A stretch of 64,000 nucleotides of DNA from Balanoglossus misakiensis (lineage: Eukaryota > Hemichordata). Location: NCBI GenBank assembly GCA_040954595.2, contig CM082578.2:2852001-2916000 (forward strand). Reading direction: 5' to 3'. A model generated the notes under the pieces. It did no database searches. It was not told the origin of the DNA and saw nothing but the letters and a program-made list of their open reading frames with translations. Made by a program: the position numbers and the translations under genes. Below, in pieces: positions 37,150 through 48,792 of the stretch (positions are counted from its first letter, which is position 1; each line of letters starts with the position of its first letter).

Positions 37150-39080
37150 TAGTGATATTTAAGTTTTGGCCACTTTTTAACACATATTGTTTTCTCTGAA
37201 ACTGTCTGATTGCTTTGAACTTTGGTAGGCATGCTCCTTGTGGTGATTGAAGTGATATTTGAGTTTTGGCCACTTTTTAACAAATATTGTTTTCTCTGAA
37301 ACTGTCTGATTGCTTTGAACTTCGGTAATAATGTTCCTTGTGGTGATTGCAGTAAAATTTCGTATAGCATGCCAAACTAGGCCTGCACAAACGTTGTAGG
37401 AAGTAATCCCCCAAACGGCAGTTTTCCACCGCTGTTTGGGGGATTATAACCAAAGTGTGAATGTCTCAGTGAACACACTAAACACGAAATTGTATAGAAA
37501 GATGTTGGTTGTTTTATAACAGTGCAAATATCAGCCACACATTGTCATTGGTGCAAAGGGTTTTCCTCGTGAGTGTTATTTGAGTTTTAGCCACTTTTTT
37601 ACACACATTGTTTTGTCTGAAACTCTTTGTTAGATTGCTTGAACTTCGGTATACATGTTTCCTTGTGGTGATTTAAATAATATTTGAATTTAGGCCACTT
37701 TTTTTCACACCCTATGTAAAAAATTTGATGACTATTTCAAAAAAGCAGTTTTATTAACCCCACTCAATGCTAAAATGCCTTTTTGGCCAGTTTTTGTCTA
37801 AAAAGACCATTTTTAGAAAAATAATGTTTCGTATTTGGAGATTTGATGCAACGTATGAATTGTCCATTTTATGTAAAATAGGTGTTGTTGACATTTCATA
37901 CATCATCAAATCTCGAAATTGAAGAAAGTTTTTTTTTAAATTTTGTTTCTAAAAATGACCTTTTTTGGGAAAAAGTGTCTAAATGGCAATTTTGTCTTGA
38001 GTGGGGTCAATAAGACTGATATTTTTGGAATCAGCACCAATTTTTCATAGAACAAACTCTTCATGTATCACATGATCTCTGAACTTTATGAAGAAAAGTT
38101 TTTTTTTTTCTTTTTTTCTTTTTCTAAAATTGGCCTTTTAGGCAAAAACTTGCCAAAAAGGCATTTCTGCATTGTGTGGGGTCACGAAAACTGCCTTTTT
38201 TGGAATAGTCACCAAATTTTACATAGGGTGGGTATATAATACAGTAACAGATCTCCAAAAGTTAAGAAAATATATAAGTTTTGAGTGTTTTCTGGAAATG
38301 ACCTTTTTTTCTTTTTCTAAAAATGGCCTTTTAGGCAAAAACTTGCCAAAAAGGCATTTCTGCATTGTGTGGGGTCACAAAAACTGCCTTTTTTTGGAAT
38401 AGTCACCAAATTTTACATAGGGTGGGTATATAATACAGTAACAGATCTCCAAAAGTTAAGAAAATATATAAGTTTTGAGTGTTTTCTGGAAATGACCTTT
38501 TTGGACAAAAATTGGCAAAAATGACAATTTTGCCTTCAGAGGGGGTCAAGTACACTGGTATTTCTGGAATCAGAACCATGTTTACATAGAATGAACTTTT
38601 CATATCTCACATGATCCCTGAATATGAAGAAAACAGTTTGTTTTTCTTTTTTTTCATAAAAATGACCTTTTTGACCCCAAAAATGTGCCCAAAATGGCAT
38701 TTTTGTATTGATTGGGGTCAATAAGACTGCTTTATTTTTTAATAGTCACCACTTTTAACATATAATTGCCTTTCCATAGATCATCAGATCAACCAATATG
38801 AAGAAAACAGTGTGTTTAAAATTTTGTCTAAAAATGACGTTTTTTGGACAAAAATTGTCAAAAAGACAATGTTGTCTTGTATGGGGTCAATCAGACTGCT
38901 TTCTTCGTAATATCCACCAAAGTTCATATGGAATAGGCATATTGTATGCCATCAGACCTCTGAATGTTACAAAAACAGCGTGTTTTGAGTGTTTTCTAAA
39001 AAAATTACCATTTTTGGGTTAAAAGTGGCCAAAATGGCAATTTTGTCTTGGGTGGGGTCAATAACACTGACTTTTGGAGG
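37150..39080. repeat. Degenerate tandem repeats (~98 bp and ~194 bp units)
   Basis: A ~98-bp unit (GTTTTGGCCACTTTTTAACA, CTGAAACTGTCTGATTGC) occurs near 37152, 37250 and, diverged, near 37573. From about 37740 a second unit recurs roughly every 190-200 bp, with AAATGACCTTTTT, GGCATTTTTGT, GTGGGGTCA and TTTTACATAG. The copies at about 38115-38305 and 38306-38500 are nearly identical. The second unit is related to the arms of the fold-back element at 41-45 kb. Confidence 0.75.
37405..37445. repeat. 15-bp hairpin
   Basis: AATCCCCCAAACGGC and GCTGTTTGGGGGATT form a 15-bp stem with one G-T pair and an 11-bp loop. Confidence 0.8.
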
Positions 39081-39094
39081 GATCAGCACCATTT

Positions 39095-39340
39095 TTAGGT
39101 CCCATTGGTATAGGCCTATATACCATGGGACCTTATGGGATGGGTTGCGTCTGTATGTATGTATGGATGGATGTATGTATGGATGTATGTCTGTATGTCC
39201 GTCCACATCAAAAACTTGAAAACCGCTGCGCGTATCACCTCAAAATTTGGTGTGTAGGTGCAGGCAGGGCTGTAGATGGGAGTTTGTCCAAACGAAGTTG
39301 CCAGGCCCAAAAATATGCAAATTAGCTTGTAAAATATGAA
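39095..39340. repeat. Short dispersed-repeat fragment with (TATG)n
   Basis: AGGTCCCATTGGTATAGG and its partial inverse CCATGGGACCTTATGGG begin a block. It continues with a (TATG)n/(GATG)n tract at 39152-39197 and CTTGAAAACCGCTGCGCG. The organisation is like that of the 1.4-kb family, but the sequence differs. Confidence 0.45.
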
Positions 39341-39630
39341 ATTTATCAAAACTCTGTAAGTCAACAATTACTGGTCAGATTGCTTTGAAAACTGGTATGC
39401 ATGTACCATATGTCAACCTCACATCGACCTGTAAGTGTTAAGTTGATATCATGGATGTTTTATTTTTTATGAATTTTTAGTCTTTTTATTAAATTTATAA
39501 CTTTACTTATACCTCTATGGTTAAGCTATGTCCACGTCTTATTGTGGAATTCTGGTCTGTGCAATAGTCCTGTACAGTGACTGTCTATTGGTCAGTGAGC
39601 ACAATGGGGTCAAAATAAAGGGCAATTTTT

Positions 39631-40770
39631 GGGGCTCACCTGTAACACCTGCTTAACACATTAATTATGTGCATACCTAATTCCGGGCTAACTAATAGGG
39701 CTAGAGGTTTCGTTCTTGTGGGACATGGACCAGTATAGGGTCAAAATTTCTTGCCCAAATTTTGCATGACCTCAGGTGACCTTTGACCTACTTTTCCATA
39801 TCTTGGCATCCAGAGCAGGTACAGACTTGGCGTTTGGAGGGTTGGGACTAAAATTGAAAAGCCAACATTGGGGGTCACCTGTGACACCTGCATATCTCAT
39901 TAATTATGTGCATACCTAATTCCAGGCTAACCAATAAGGCTATAGGTTTGGTTTTTGTTGAACATGGACCAGTATAGGGTCAAAATTTCTTGCCCAAATT
40001 TTGCATGACCTCAGGTGACCTTTGACCTACTTTACCATATCTTGGCATCCAGAGCAGGTACAGACTTAGCGTTTGGAGGGTTGGCACTAAAATTGAAAAG
40101 CCAAAATTGGGGGTCACCTGTGACACCTGCAAATCTCATTAATTATGTGCATACCTAATTCCAGGCTAACCAATAGGGCTATAGGTTTGGTTTTTGTTGA
40201 ACATGGACCAGTATAGGGTCAAAATTTCTTGTCTAAATTTTGCATGACCTCAGGTGACCTTTGACCTACTTTTCCATATCTTGGCATCCAGAGCAGGTAC
40301 AGACTTGGCGTTTGGAGGGTTGGCACTAAAATTGAAAAGCCAAAATTGGGGGTCACCTGTGACACCTGCATATCTCATTAATTATGTGCATACCTAATTC
40401 CAGGCTAACCAATAAGGCTATAGGTTTGGTTCTTGTTGAACATGGACCAATACAAATTTCTTGCCCAAATTTTGCATGACCTCAAGTGACCTTTGACCTA
40501 CTTTTCCATATCTTGGCATCCAGAGCAGGTACAGACTTAGCGTTTGGAGGGTTGGCACTAAAATTGAAAAGCCAAAATTGGGGGTCACCTGTGACACCTG
40601 CATATCTCATTAATTATGTGCATACCTAATTCCAGGCTAACCAATAAGACTATAGGTTTGGTTTTTGTTGAACATGGACCAGTATAGGGTCAAAATTTCT
40701 TGCCCAAATTTTGCATGACCTCAGGTGACCTTTGACCTACTTTTCCATATCTTGGCATCCAGAGCAGATA
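39631..40770 (+). repeat. Five-copy tandem array of a ~239-bp unit with DR1 motif
   Basis: Units starting GGGGTCACCTGTGACACC begin near 39631, 39871, 40110, 40349 and 40581, a period of 239-240 bp with one of 232. Each contains ATTAATTATGTGCATACC, AGGCTAACCAATA and TGACCTTTGACCTACTTT. This is the internal sub-repeat of the 1.4-kb family, here amplified without the family termini. Confidence 0.9.
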
Positions 40771-41220
40771 TGCTTATTGCTATGTTGCTATGTGCTATGT
40801 CCTCAAATGGGACCACAGTGTCCTTGACGCTATTTTTTTTTACATAGGATGGACTTCTCAAACCTTGCTTACCAAAATTCTGATTAAAGGCACGTAACTC
40901 CTGGGGTAGTTGCTTGTCATTTACAGACAGTTTTTTGGTCATAAATCAGTTTTTCTAGCACTGCTAGTAAGATTGCTGTGACACATGACATTTGAATAGG
41001 CATAGTTAATTTTTTTTACATTTCCATATTTTTTATATAGTTATGTCATATCTGCTTGCCAAAGTCACCTTTGATTTTAATTCTGGTGTATACCTATTTC
41101 TGTGTAATCCCAAATAGGACCACAGTGTCCTTGACGCTATTTTTGTAAATAAAAGTGATTAAAATGCATTCAAAATGCTAATTTTAGTAAAAATCCTCAA
41201 ATATTTCCTAGTATATAGAC
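40771..41220. other. Non-coding, with a repeated ~35-bp motif
   Basis: GGGACCACAGTGTCCTTGAC followed by GCTATTTTT occurs near 40808 and, with one change, near 41116. Nothing else was recognised. Confidence 0.5.
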
Positions 41221-41221
41221 C

Positions 41222-44200
41222 TGTATACATTATATATAGACCATGAGCCAGCAGGGGTTTACCAACCCCCCCCCCCCCCCCCCCAATGTTTTTCTGAAAG
41301 CCTATCATATACTGAGTAAAATTCACTTTGTTTGCCATCTGGGCACCGGGGCGTTTTCGAGTTATTGGCTTCTAAATTATATTGGGTAACGTATGTAGAA
41401 ATGCCTAAAAGTGCATATAAATTGACATAGGGGGGTAAATGTGTCTTGTAAAATACTGTCTCTCTGAATGTATACCTAGAACAACAGGGAAGTATTTGGT
41501 ATCAAAAGAAAGCTTAATAAACAAGCTTTCCATTAATTACAAAATAAAAGTGATATGACAAATCATGACATCATCGTAACGTCATAAGTCAAAATACCCT
41601 TACGAAAATGGTGCTCTGTTCACCTATAAATGTGAGGTTTTGCAAAACACGTCTCTGAGCAATTGTACTGATGAAAACTGTGATGTGTTTGGTATCAACA
41701 GAAAGCTGATTGAGTAAAGTATCTAACTATTGCAAAACATTGATATAATAATCAATTACGTCATCATTACGTCATACTTCCAAGTACCCTTACCAATTAG
41801 TGACTATGATGACAAGTTATTACCCTAGGAGATAGGTGCCTTTAATTAAAAAAAATTGGTAAGGAAGGTTTGTGAAGTCCATTCTATGTAAAAAAATGGT
41901 GCTGATTCAAAAAAGTCAGTCTTATCAGTCTTATTGACCCCACCCAAGACAAAATTGCCATTTTGGCACTTTTTAACCCAAAAAAGGTCATTTTTAGAAA
42001 ACACTAAAAACACACTGTTTTCGTCACATTCGAAGATCTGATGACATATGATATGCCTATTCTATGTAAAATTTGGTTGATATTACGAAAAAAGCAGTCT
42101 GACTGACCCCACCCAAGACAAAATTGCCATTTTGGCACTTTTTAACCCAAAAAAGGTCATTTTTAAAAAACACTAAAAACACACTGTTTTCATCACATTC
42201 GAGAATCTGATGACATATGAAACGCCTATTCTATGTAAAATTTGGTTGATATTACGAAAAAAGCAGTCTGACTGACCCCAAACGAGACAGAATTGCCTTT
42301 TTGACCATTTTTTGCCCAAAAACGTCATTTTTAGACAAAACTTAAAACACACTCTTCTCTTCATATTGATTGATTTGATGATATATGGAAAGTCAATTCT
42401 ATGTGTCAAATGGTGACTATAAAACATAAAGCAGTCTTTTTGACCCCAATCAATACAAAAATGCCATTTTTGGCCAAAATAGGTCATTTTCACAAAAAAA
42501 CTAAAAACAAACTGTTTTCTTCATATTCAGAGATCTGATAATGTATTATATACCGACCCTGTGTAAAATTTAGTAGGTATTCAAGAAAGTGGGTTTATTG
42601 GCGCCACTCAAGATTAAAGTTTTTGCCCAAAAAGGCCATTTTAAGAAATAAGCAAACGTTTTTCTTTATATTTGGAAATTTGATCATGTATGAAAAGTCC
42701 ATTTATTGAAAAATTTGTGTTGACTCTAGAAAAAGCAATCTTATTGATCTCAATGAAGATGAAAATACTTTTTGCCCAAAAAGGGTCATTTTTAGAAAAT
42801 ACTAAAAACATGCTATTTTTTTTCCCTTTGGTGATCTAATAATAAATAAAAGTCCATTCTATCTTAAAAGTAGCGATTTTTCCTAAAAAACACTATTACT
42901 GACTCCACAGAGGGAAAAAATGCCATTTTGGCCACTTTGCTCAAAAAAGGTAACTGTTTGAAACTTCTTTCTTTATTTTCAGAGATCTTATGATGTACGG
43001 AGAAGGTCCATTTTTCTTGAAAGGGAGCCAATTCAAAAACAAAATTCTTTTCAGCCCTACAAAATTGTCATTTTGGCCATTTTTGGTCAAAAAGGTCATT
43101 TCAAGAAAAAATGGAAACAAGCTGTTTTCTTCGTATTTAAATGTTTGATTATGAATGGAAAGTCCATTTTTTGCAAAAAATATGCTGATACCAACACAAC
43201 AGTCTTATTAAGACCCCACTCAATACAAAATTGCCACTGAGCCATCTTCTAGTCAACAATTGTCTTTTTCAGAAAACAAAATAATTGGTATTTTTGCCTT
43301 TTGAGTCTTGATGTTATATTTGCATATTTAAAATGTCATACCATATGATATCAGTTGAATTGATGATATTGAAAGGCAGAGTTGCCACAATTTGGCACAT
43401 TTAGCCTAAAATGGAACTCAATAAAACGAGACGATCCATGTATTCACACTGTATACTATAAGTCGTTTATACATGGTATAAATTTTTTAAAGTACATCTA
43501 TACCAGCTCCGGATGGATTGTTGACATTTATCCTCTTCGTTGTGAATACAAAATCAGAAATTATATCATATCATGATACCTCCGTCATTTTGATTGGACA
43601 GGGGTGCAATCCCACAATGCTAAATACTCAATAGAGCTAAAACTGGCCCCTGAACTAGCACACTTTGGTTCAATTCGTATAACTTATTTTACTCTTGACG
43701 CTGTTTCATCATCATTATGAGTTCAATCTCCAAATGCAAACATTTTTTTCTCTAGAAAATGTTTAAAATGATAAATTTGTCTTAAGTAGGTCTTTTTAGG
43801 CAATAAATTGCCAAAAACGCAATTTTGACTAGCATGGGGTCAATCAGATTTTTTTTTACATAGAATGGACTTTTCATACATAATTCGATCTCTGAATATG
43901 AAGAAAACAGTTTGTTTTTAGTTTTTTTGTAAAAATGACCTTTTTTGGCCAAAAATGGCATTTTTGTATTGATTGGGGTCAAAAAGACTGCTTTATGTTT
44001 TATAGTCACCATTTTACACATAGAATTGACTTTCCATAATTTTTAAGTTTTGTCTAAAAATGACGTTTTTGGGCAAAAATGGTCAAAAAGGCAATTCTGT
44101 CTCGTTTGAGGTCAGTCAGACTGCTTTTTTCGTAATATCAACCAAATTTTACATAGAATAGGCATATCAAATGTCATCAGATCTCAGAGTTTGACGAAAA

Positions 44201-45160
44201 CAGTGTGTTTTTAGTGATTTATAAAAATGACCTTTTTGGGGTTAAAAAGTGCCAAAATGGCAATTTTGTCTTGGATGGGGTCAGTCAGACTGCTTTTTTC
44301 GTAATATCAACCAAATTTTACATAGAATAGACATATCATATGTCATCAGATCTTCGAATGTGACGAAAACAGTGTGTTTTTAGTGTTTTCTAAAAATGAC
44401 CTTTTTTGGGTTAAAAAGTGCCAAAATGGCAATTTTGTCTTGGGTGGGGTCAATAAGACTGCCTCTTTTGGAATCAGCACCAATTTTTACATATAATGGA
44501 CTTCACAAACCTTCCTTACCAATTATTGTATTTAAAGGCACCTATCTCCTAGGGTAATAACTTGTCATCATAGTCACTAATTGGTAAGGGTACTTGGAAG
44601 TATGACGTAATGATGACGTAATTGATTATTATATCAATTTTTGCAATATATAGATACTTTACTCAATCAGCTTTCTGTTGATACCAAACACATCACAGTT
44701 TTCATCAGTACAATTGCTCAGAGACGTGTTTTGCAAAACCTAACATTTATAGGTGAACAGAACACCATTTTCATAAGGGTATTTTGACTTATGACGTCAC
44801 TATGATGTCATGATTTGTCATATCACTTTTATTTTGTATTCAATGGAAAGCTTGTTTATTAAGCTTTCTTTTGATACTAAATACTTCCCTGTTGTTCTAG
44901 GTATACATTCAGAGAGACAGTATTTTACAAGACTAATTTACCCCCCTACGTCAATTTATATGCACTTTTAGGCTTTTCTACATACGTTACCCAATATAAT
45001 TTAGAAGCCAATAGCTCGAAAATGCCCCGGTGCCCAGATGGCAAACAAAGTGAATTTTACTCAGTATATGATAGGCTTTCAGAAAAACATTGTCTCAAAA
45101 ATTCCCCCGAGGGGTGGGGGTGGGGGGGGGGGGTAAACCCCTACTGGCTCATGGTCTAAT
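41222..45160. mobile_element. ~3.9-kb fold-back element with ~1.3-kb inverted arms
   Basis: The left arm at about 41222-42545 begins TAGACCATGAGCCAGCAGG. It runs through a poly-C tract, GGCACCGGGGCGTTTTCGAG and ATTGGTAAGGAAGG, into ~190-bp repeats. The right arm at about 43860-45160 is its inverse and ends CTACTGGCTCATGGTCTA. Arms are imperfect but collinear over their length, with a spacer of about 1.3 kb made of more diverged copies of the ~190-bp unit. No long coding frame exists, so it is presumably non-autonomous. A TA-type target site is possible but not proven. Confidence 0.75.
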
Positions 45161-46011
45161 AGTATTGTTAGTGTGAAATTATTGGAGAAATTTCCAGTTT
45201 TAGGTTCTGAAAATTGTGTCTGCAACATATCCTCGTTTTTAGGGCAAGATGCTAAAAAAGCTATTTTGGTAAAAAAAACTCAAATTGTGTAGTTAATTGA
45301 TGCTCTAGTAAATTATACTTTGTTTTTAGCATACATTTTTAATATTTTTTTTTTACAATTTCAGTTATTTTCAGTGAAAATGCCAAAATTCACCATTTTT
45401 GGTCAACAATCTCAGTTGTGGACCCACTTTTTCAGTAGAAGTGACCTGATTTTACATCAACAGTTTACCACCCATCATTTCTAGCTAATTTCATGTAAGA
45501 CAAAACTCCTATACAACAAAATGACATTTCTAGAGCCTTTTTGCTGGTGGGGCCCCATAGCCTACTGAGATACATTTAATTTTATCCTTTAAAATGCATG
45601 TAGGGAATAAAATTTAAGACCTACATTTCGATTTATCAATTGGCTTAACTACTTTAAACATGGTAAAACTGGTTACTTTCGCTCACAATAAATTTTCACG
45701 AAATACGCGAGAACCAAAAATAAAAACATGAAAATAAAAGGTCGCATAAAATGTTAACGATGCAGTTAAATTCAAGAACGTGAAAATTAATCCTCGTAAA
45801 ACAGTTGTCTCTTTAATATCGCAAACATTTCCTGTCGCAGAAATAACCCGTTTTAAAGTATTAACTGCATTTCAAAAATATTTTTGAAAGACACAGCAAC
45901 TGACAATTGCCTGTGTTAATTTGGTGGAACATGGTCATTCAAATATGAACTACTATTTCGAATGAACTTGGCGAGACCGCACATTATTTATACTACGTAT
46001 AATTTAATTAC
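45161..46011. other. Non-coding, probably intron or 3' part of the next gene
   Basis: No exon with recognisable sequence was found. The next exon of the transposase-like gene (donor at about 46006-46011 on the minus strand) must lie here or further left, or has been displaced by the fold-back element. Confidence 0.4.
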
Positions 46012-47215
46012 CCATTCTAACGTTGTAAGGTTGCTTCTCATTTTGAACATCCTGTTGCCGAAAACGACTCTCTTGTCCTCGTACAGCAAGCAAACGTTGT
46101 TGTAAGACTCCACGTAATGAGTGTCCTTGCACTGTAGAATAGAATATCATATAAAATAAAGATGAACTATTGAACGTTTTTTGGGATGCTCCTTTATTTT
46201 GTTACGTTTTGTTTTAATTACAAACATACATTTTTATTTTTACTTTACAATATTGTTTTCGAATTAGGTCCTTTGCTGAAATCATTATTTTTCGGTTCGC
46301 TTGTTTTTTAAATTCGGAATGCCATTTTAAATTACTATGACGAAATGGTTACTATATACTGGCGCTGTTACTCACCTGAATGGATGTGGCTGCTTGCTTG
46401 AAAAGAGCTCTGTTCCTTATAAAATCTGTGAGCAGTGTGATAGCAACTGGGCTTTCATGGGGGGTATGCGTGGGCTTGTATCCTGGCCTTTTGCACCTAG
46501 ACTGCTCGTGGCACTGGGCATGGTTTCTCTGTAGTAAAATATGATTCATGTACATTTTTACATGTGCAGTTGGCGTTACGACTTAGAAAAGAGAAAGAAA
46601 ACGCTCGTCAAATCGTTACTGTGAAGGTGAAATTAATGCCTGTACTAACCCCAAGTGATCAATCGCGTTAAGAAGACATGTCCTCAAGAGCTGACTGGCT
46701 TCGACTTCATTTTCCTCTGTTTGCTCTCTAGCGTCCAAAAATTCGTGGGTATGCTTCATACACCAATAGAAATGAGTTTTTATAGAAGCCCCTGTGTAGA
46801 AATTTAGATCAATCGTTACCATTGTAAAAGTATGTTGTCACATGATAACATATAGGCAAAGTCATCGATTTAATGTGGTGAAGAACGATTGACGATGTGT
46901 ATTATTTTTTGGTGATGGAATGGAGGGAATCAAAAGTAAATGTACAGTACCTTTGTGTGACAGTTCTGTATGCCACGTCTTCCCGTGGTTCTTTTTGGGT
47001 CCACCAGTTAATTTCTTCACCCGTTTTCCTATATCCTTCGAAACTGTTATATGTAATAAACTTTCCAATGAATTCAGCTTGACGAGGCGGTTGTAAGTTT
47101 ATCTTATTCGCGGCATAACATATAAACGAAATACTCACCATGCCAAATGTCAAGGGAATTGATGACGCCGGGTCTCTGCTCCCTGAGGTATTTGATGACA
47201 GATGCATTTCTACGC
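46012..47215 (-). CDS. Transposase-like gene, five exons (partial; superfamily uncertain)
   Basis: Exons 47139-47215, 46951-47043, 46650-46791, 46376-46526 and 46012-46131 join in consistent phases. Motifs in order are VIKYLREQRPGVINSLDIWH, then VSKDIGKRVKKLTGGPKKNH, IKTHFYWCM, RTCLLNAIDHLG, NHAQCHEQSRCKRPGYKP, PVAITLLTDFI and THYVESYNNVCLLYEDKRVV, ending near MRSNLTTLEW. From memory this matches a family of uncharacterised transposase-derived proteins common in cnidarians, fish and other marine animals, with a D-x-WH aspartate and a VES glutamate that fit a DDE/RNase-H fold. The Cys/His-rich NHxQCxxxSRC motif is probably zinc-binding. No stop breaks the exons. The 5' and 3' ends are not found. 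Confidence 0.65.
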
Positions 47216-47224
47216 CTGTTAATA

Positions 47225-47417
47225 TAGTGGGTCAGTTAACCAAAAAATTGTGCACTTTGGGTTTAAAGCATGAAACTTGGTACACTTATGCATTGACCCA
47301 TGGCGGCCATTTTCTGATATGGATCCAAAATGACAGCGCCGTCTAGTGGCCAGAAACAGACATTCATACTTTAAAATCGTGCACTACGGGTTAAAAGCAT
47401 GAAAATTGGTACACTTA
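47225..47417. repeat. Tandem ~135-bp repeat hosting the MITE insertion
   Basis: GTGCACTTTGGGTTTAAAGC, ATGAAACTTGGTACACTTA near 47250-47289 recurs near 47379-47417 as GTGCACTACGGGTTAAAAGC and ATGAAAATTGGTACACTTA. The MITE begins immediately after the second copy's terminal TTA. Confidence 0.7.
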
Positions 47418-48152
47418 GGGCGAGTTCGATTGCGACCCGAGTCGCGCGCGTTGCAATCGAACGACCCTGAGTTGCTACGCTGATGACGCAAATTACGTCA
47501 TATGACCTTTGAACTTAACCCTGTCCTGTCTCGCGTCAGGAGCAGGGTTGCTGGTGTTGGAACTCGACAAAATGGCGACAGGGCAACCTTAAGTAAAAAT
47601 AAATATTGGGGTTTTTTTGCTATTTTCGGTGAAAAACGCGGTAAACGATGTCATTGCACTAATTTTAAAGCAATTTTCATAACTTCTACAGTACAGGGTG
47701 TACGTATTTCGGATATTTTTGAATAAAAGTCGTATTGTTTACGTGTGACGACGACAAAATCAGGCGACGATCGCTGGATCAGATATTTTTTACTATATAG
47801 GAGTATGTACGGTTTTGTGAAATTCCTTGATAACTTAATAGGCAAATTTTTTTATCTTCGGAATGTATTTTCGGCGCAAAAAAAAAAAACAGCTCAGAGA
47901 GGCAATGATGGCAGTATTTATCCGAAGTTGCAAAACTGCCGCAGAATCTAAAGATTCATCAAAATCCTCAAAAAAATTACGCAAAACCAAGAAATCTTCA
48001 CACTCAGTCGCCATATTTGTTAACATGGGTTGCTACACTTGTATCATTCGTTTGAAATCTCCCGGGTTACGCTTATGCGCATGCTAACTAGAATGGGATG
48101 ACGTCACCGGCGGCTAGTCGGGTCGCTACTCGGGTCACAATCGAATCCGGCC
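47418..48152. mobile_element. PIF/Harbinger-type MITE, 735 bp, TTA target duplication
   Basis: The left terminus GGGCGAGTTCGATTGCGACC, continuing CGAGT, and the reverse complement of the right terminus, GGCCGGATTCGATTGTGACC continuing CGAGT, match at most of 25 positions. TTA flanks both sides (47415-47417 and 48153-48155), the 3-bp duplication typical of PIF/Harbinger. Internal open frames show no transposase motif, so the element is non-autonomous. Confidence 0.75.
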
Positions 48153-48155
48153 TTA

Positions 48156-48258
48156 GGGTGCGTTTGGGTGCACTGTTCTTGACCCGAGAACGGCCGACGA
48201 GGGCAGTTGTCCGATTTCTGACGGAGTTTGTTCCCAGCACTTTTCACCCAAACGACAC
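48156..48258. repeat. Possible second Harbinger terminus with short inverted copy
   Basis: Right after the TTA, GGGTGCGTTTGGGTGCACTG begins. CACCCAAACG near 48245-48254 is the inverse of part of it. This may be the 5' terminus of the element that carries the HARBI1-like sequence that follows. Confidence 0.4.
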
Positions 48259-48281
48259 AGCCTCGTTTTCAAAATTTCGTA

Positions 48282-48780
48282 ATGGCTGCCGCTAGGAATT
48301 TGGCTTTGGTAAACTTTCTGCAAGAGTTCATTGACAATGACAACAGGTATCACGAGGAAGACCTCGTTCCTGTAATTCTGGCATTGTATTTCAATCGTCG
48401 TTTGGCATTACCAAAAATACGTAATTACGCTGAAGAGATTGTTCCACAATTTACATTTGAAGACTTCAGACAATATTTCAGAATTTTGGTGGACCACCTT
48501 TGAAATAATAATTACAGCAGATAGGACACAATCTCATCACAGATCACAGTGGAGGACAAGAGCCGATTGCGGAATCCAAACAACTACTCATATTTCTTTG
48601 GTTAATCAGCAATACGTCATGTATGAGAGAGATTGCTCATATATTTGGTGTATCAAAATGGGCTGTCCATCACTGCTGTCAGATAGTTATGGATGTGTTG
48701 CTGCTTCTGAAAGTAAGAATGACACTCTTGTCCTGCAGCTACCTGGCATTAAGCAATGGCTCATGTATGGGGGAAATCTT
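48282..48780 (+). pseudogene. HARBI1-like (PIF/Harbinger transposase) N-terminal part, frameshifted
   Basis: ATG 48282 (MAAARNLALVNFL) opens a frame through NYAEEIVPQFTFEDFRQYFR to a TGA at 48501-48503. Harbinger-type sequence resumes in another frame at about 48530: GGQEPIAESKQLLIFLWLIS, then MREIAHIFGVSKWAVHHCCQ, continuing to VMDVLLLL. The latter is the helix-turn-helix that precedes the catalytic core in HARBI1-type proteins. The frame ends at TGA near 48780, before any DDE residues. Without an intron in the gap, this is a disabled and truncated copy. If the gap is an intron with acceptor TTACAG near 48516, the N-terminal part could still be used. Confidence 0.7.
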
Positions 48781-48792
48781 TACTTGATTTAG

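Noticed and set aside
39631-40770. CRISPR-like regular array
   Set aside because: The period is ~239 bp with the whole unit repeated rather than short repeats and unique spacers. This is a eukaryotic tandem repeat.
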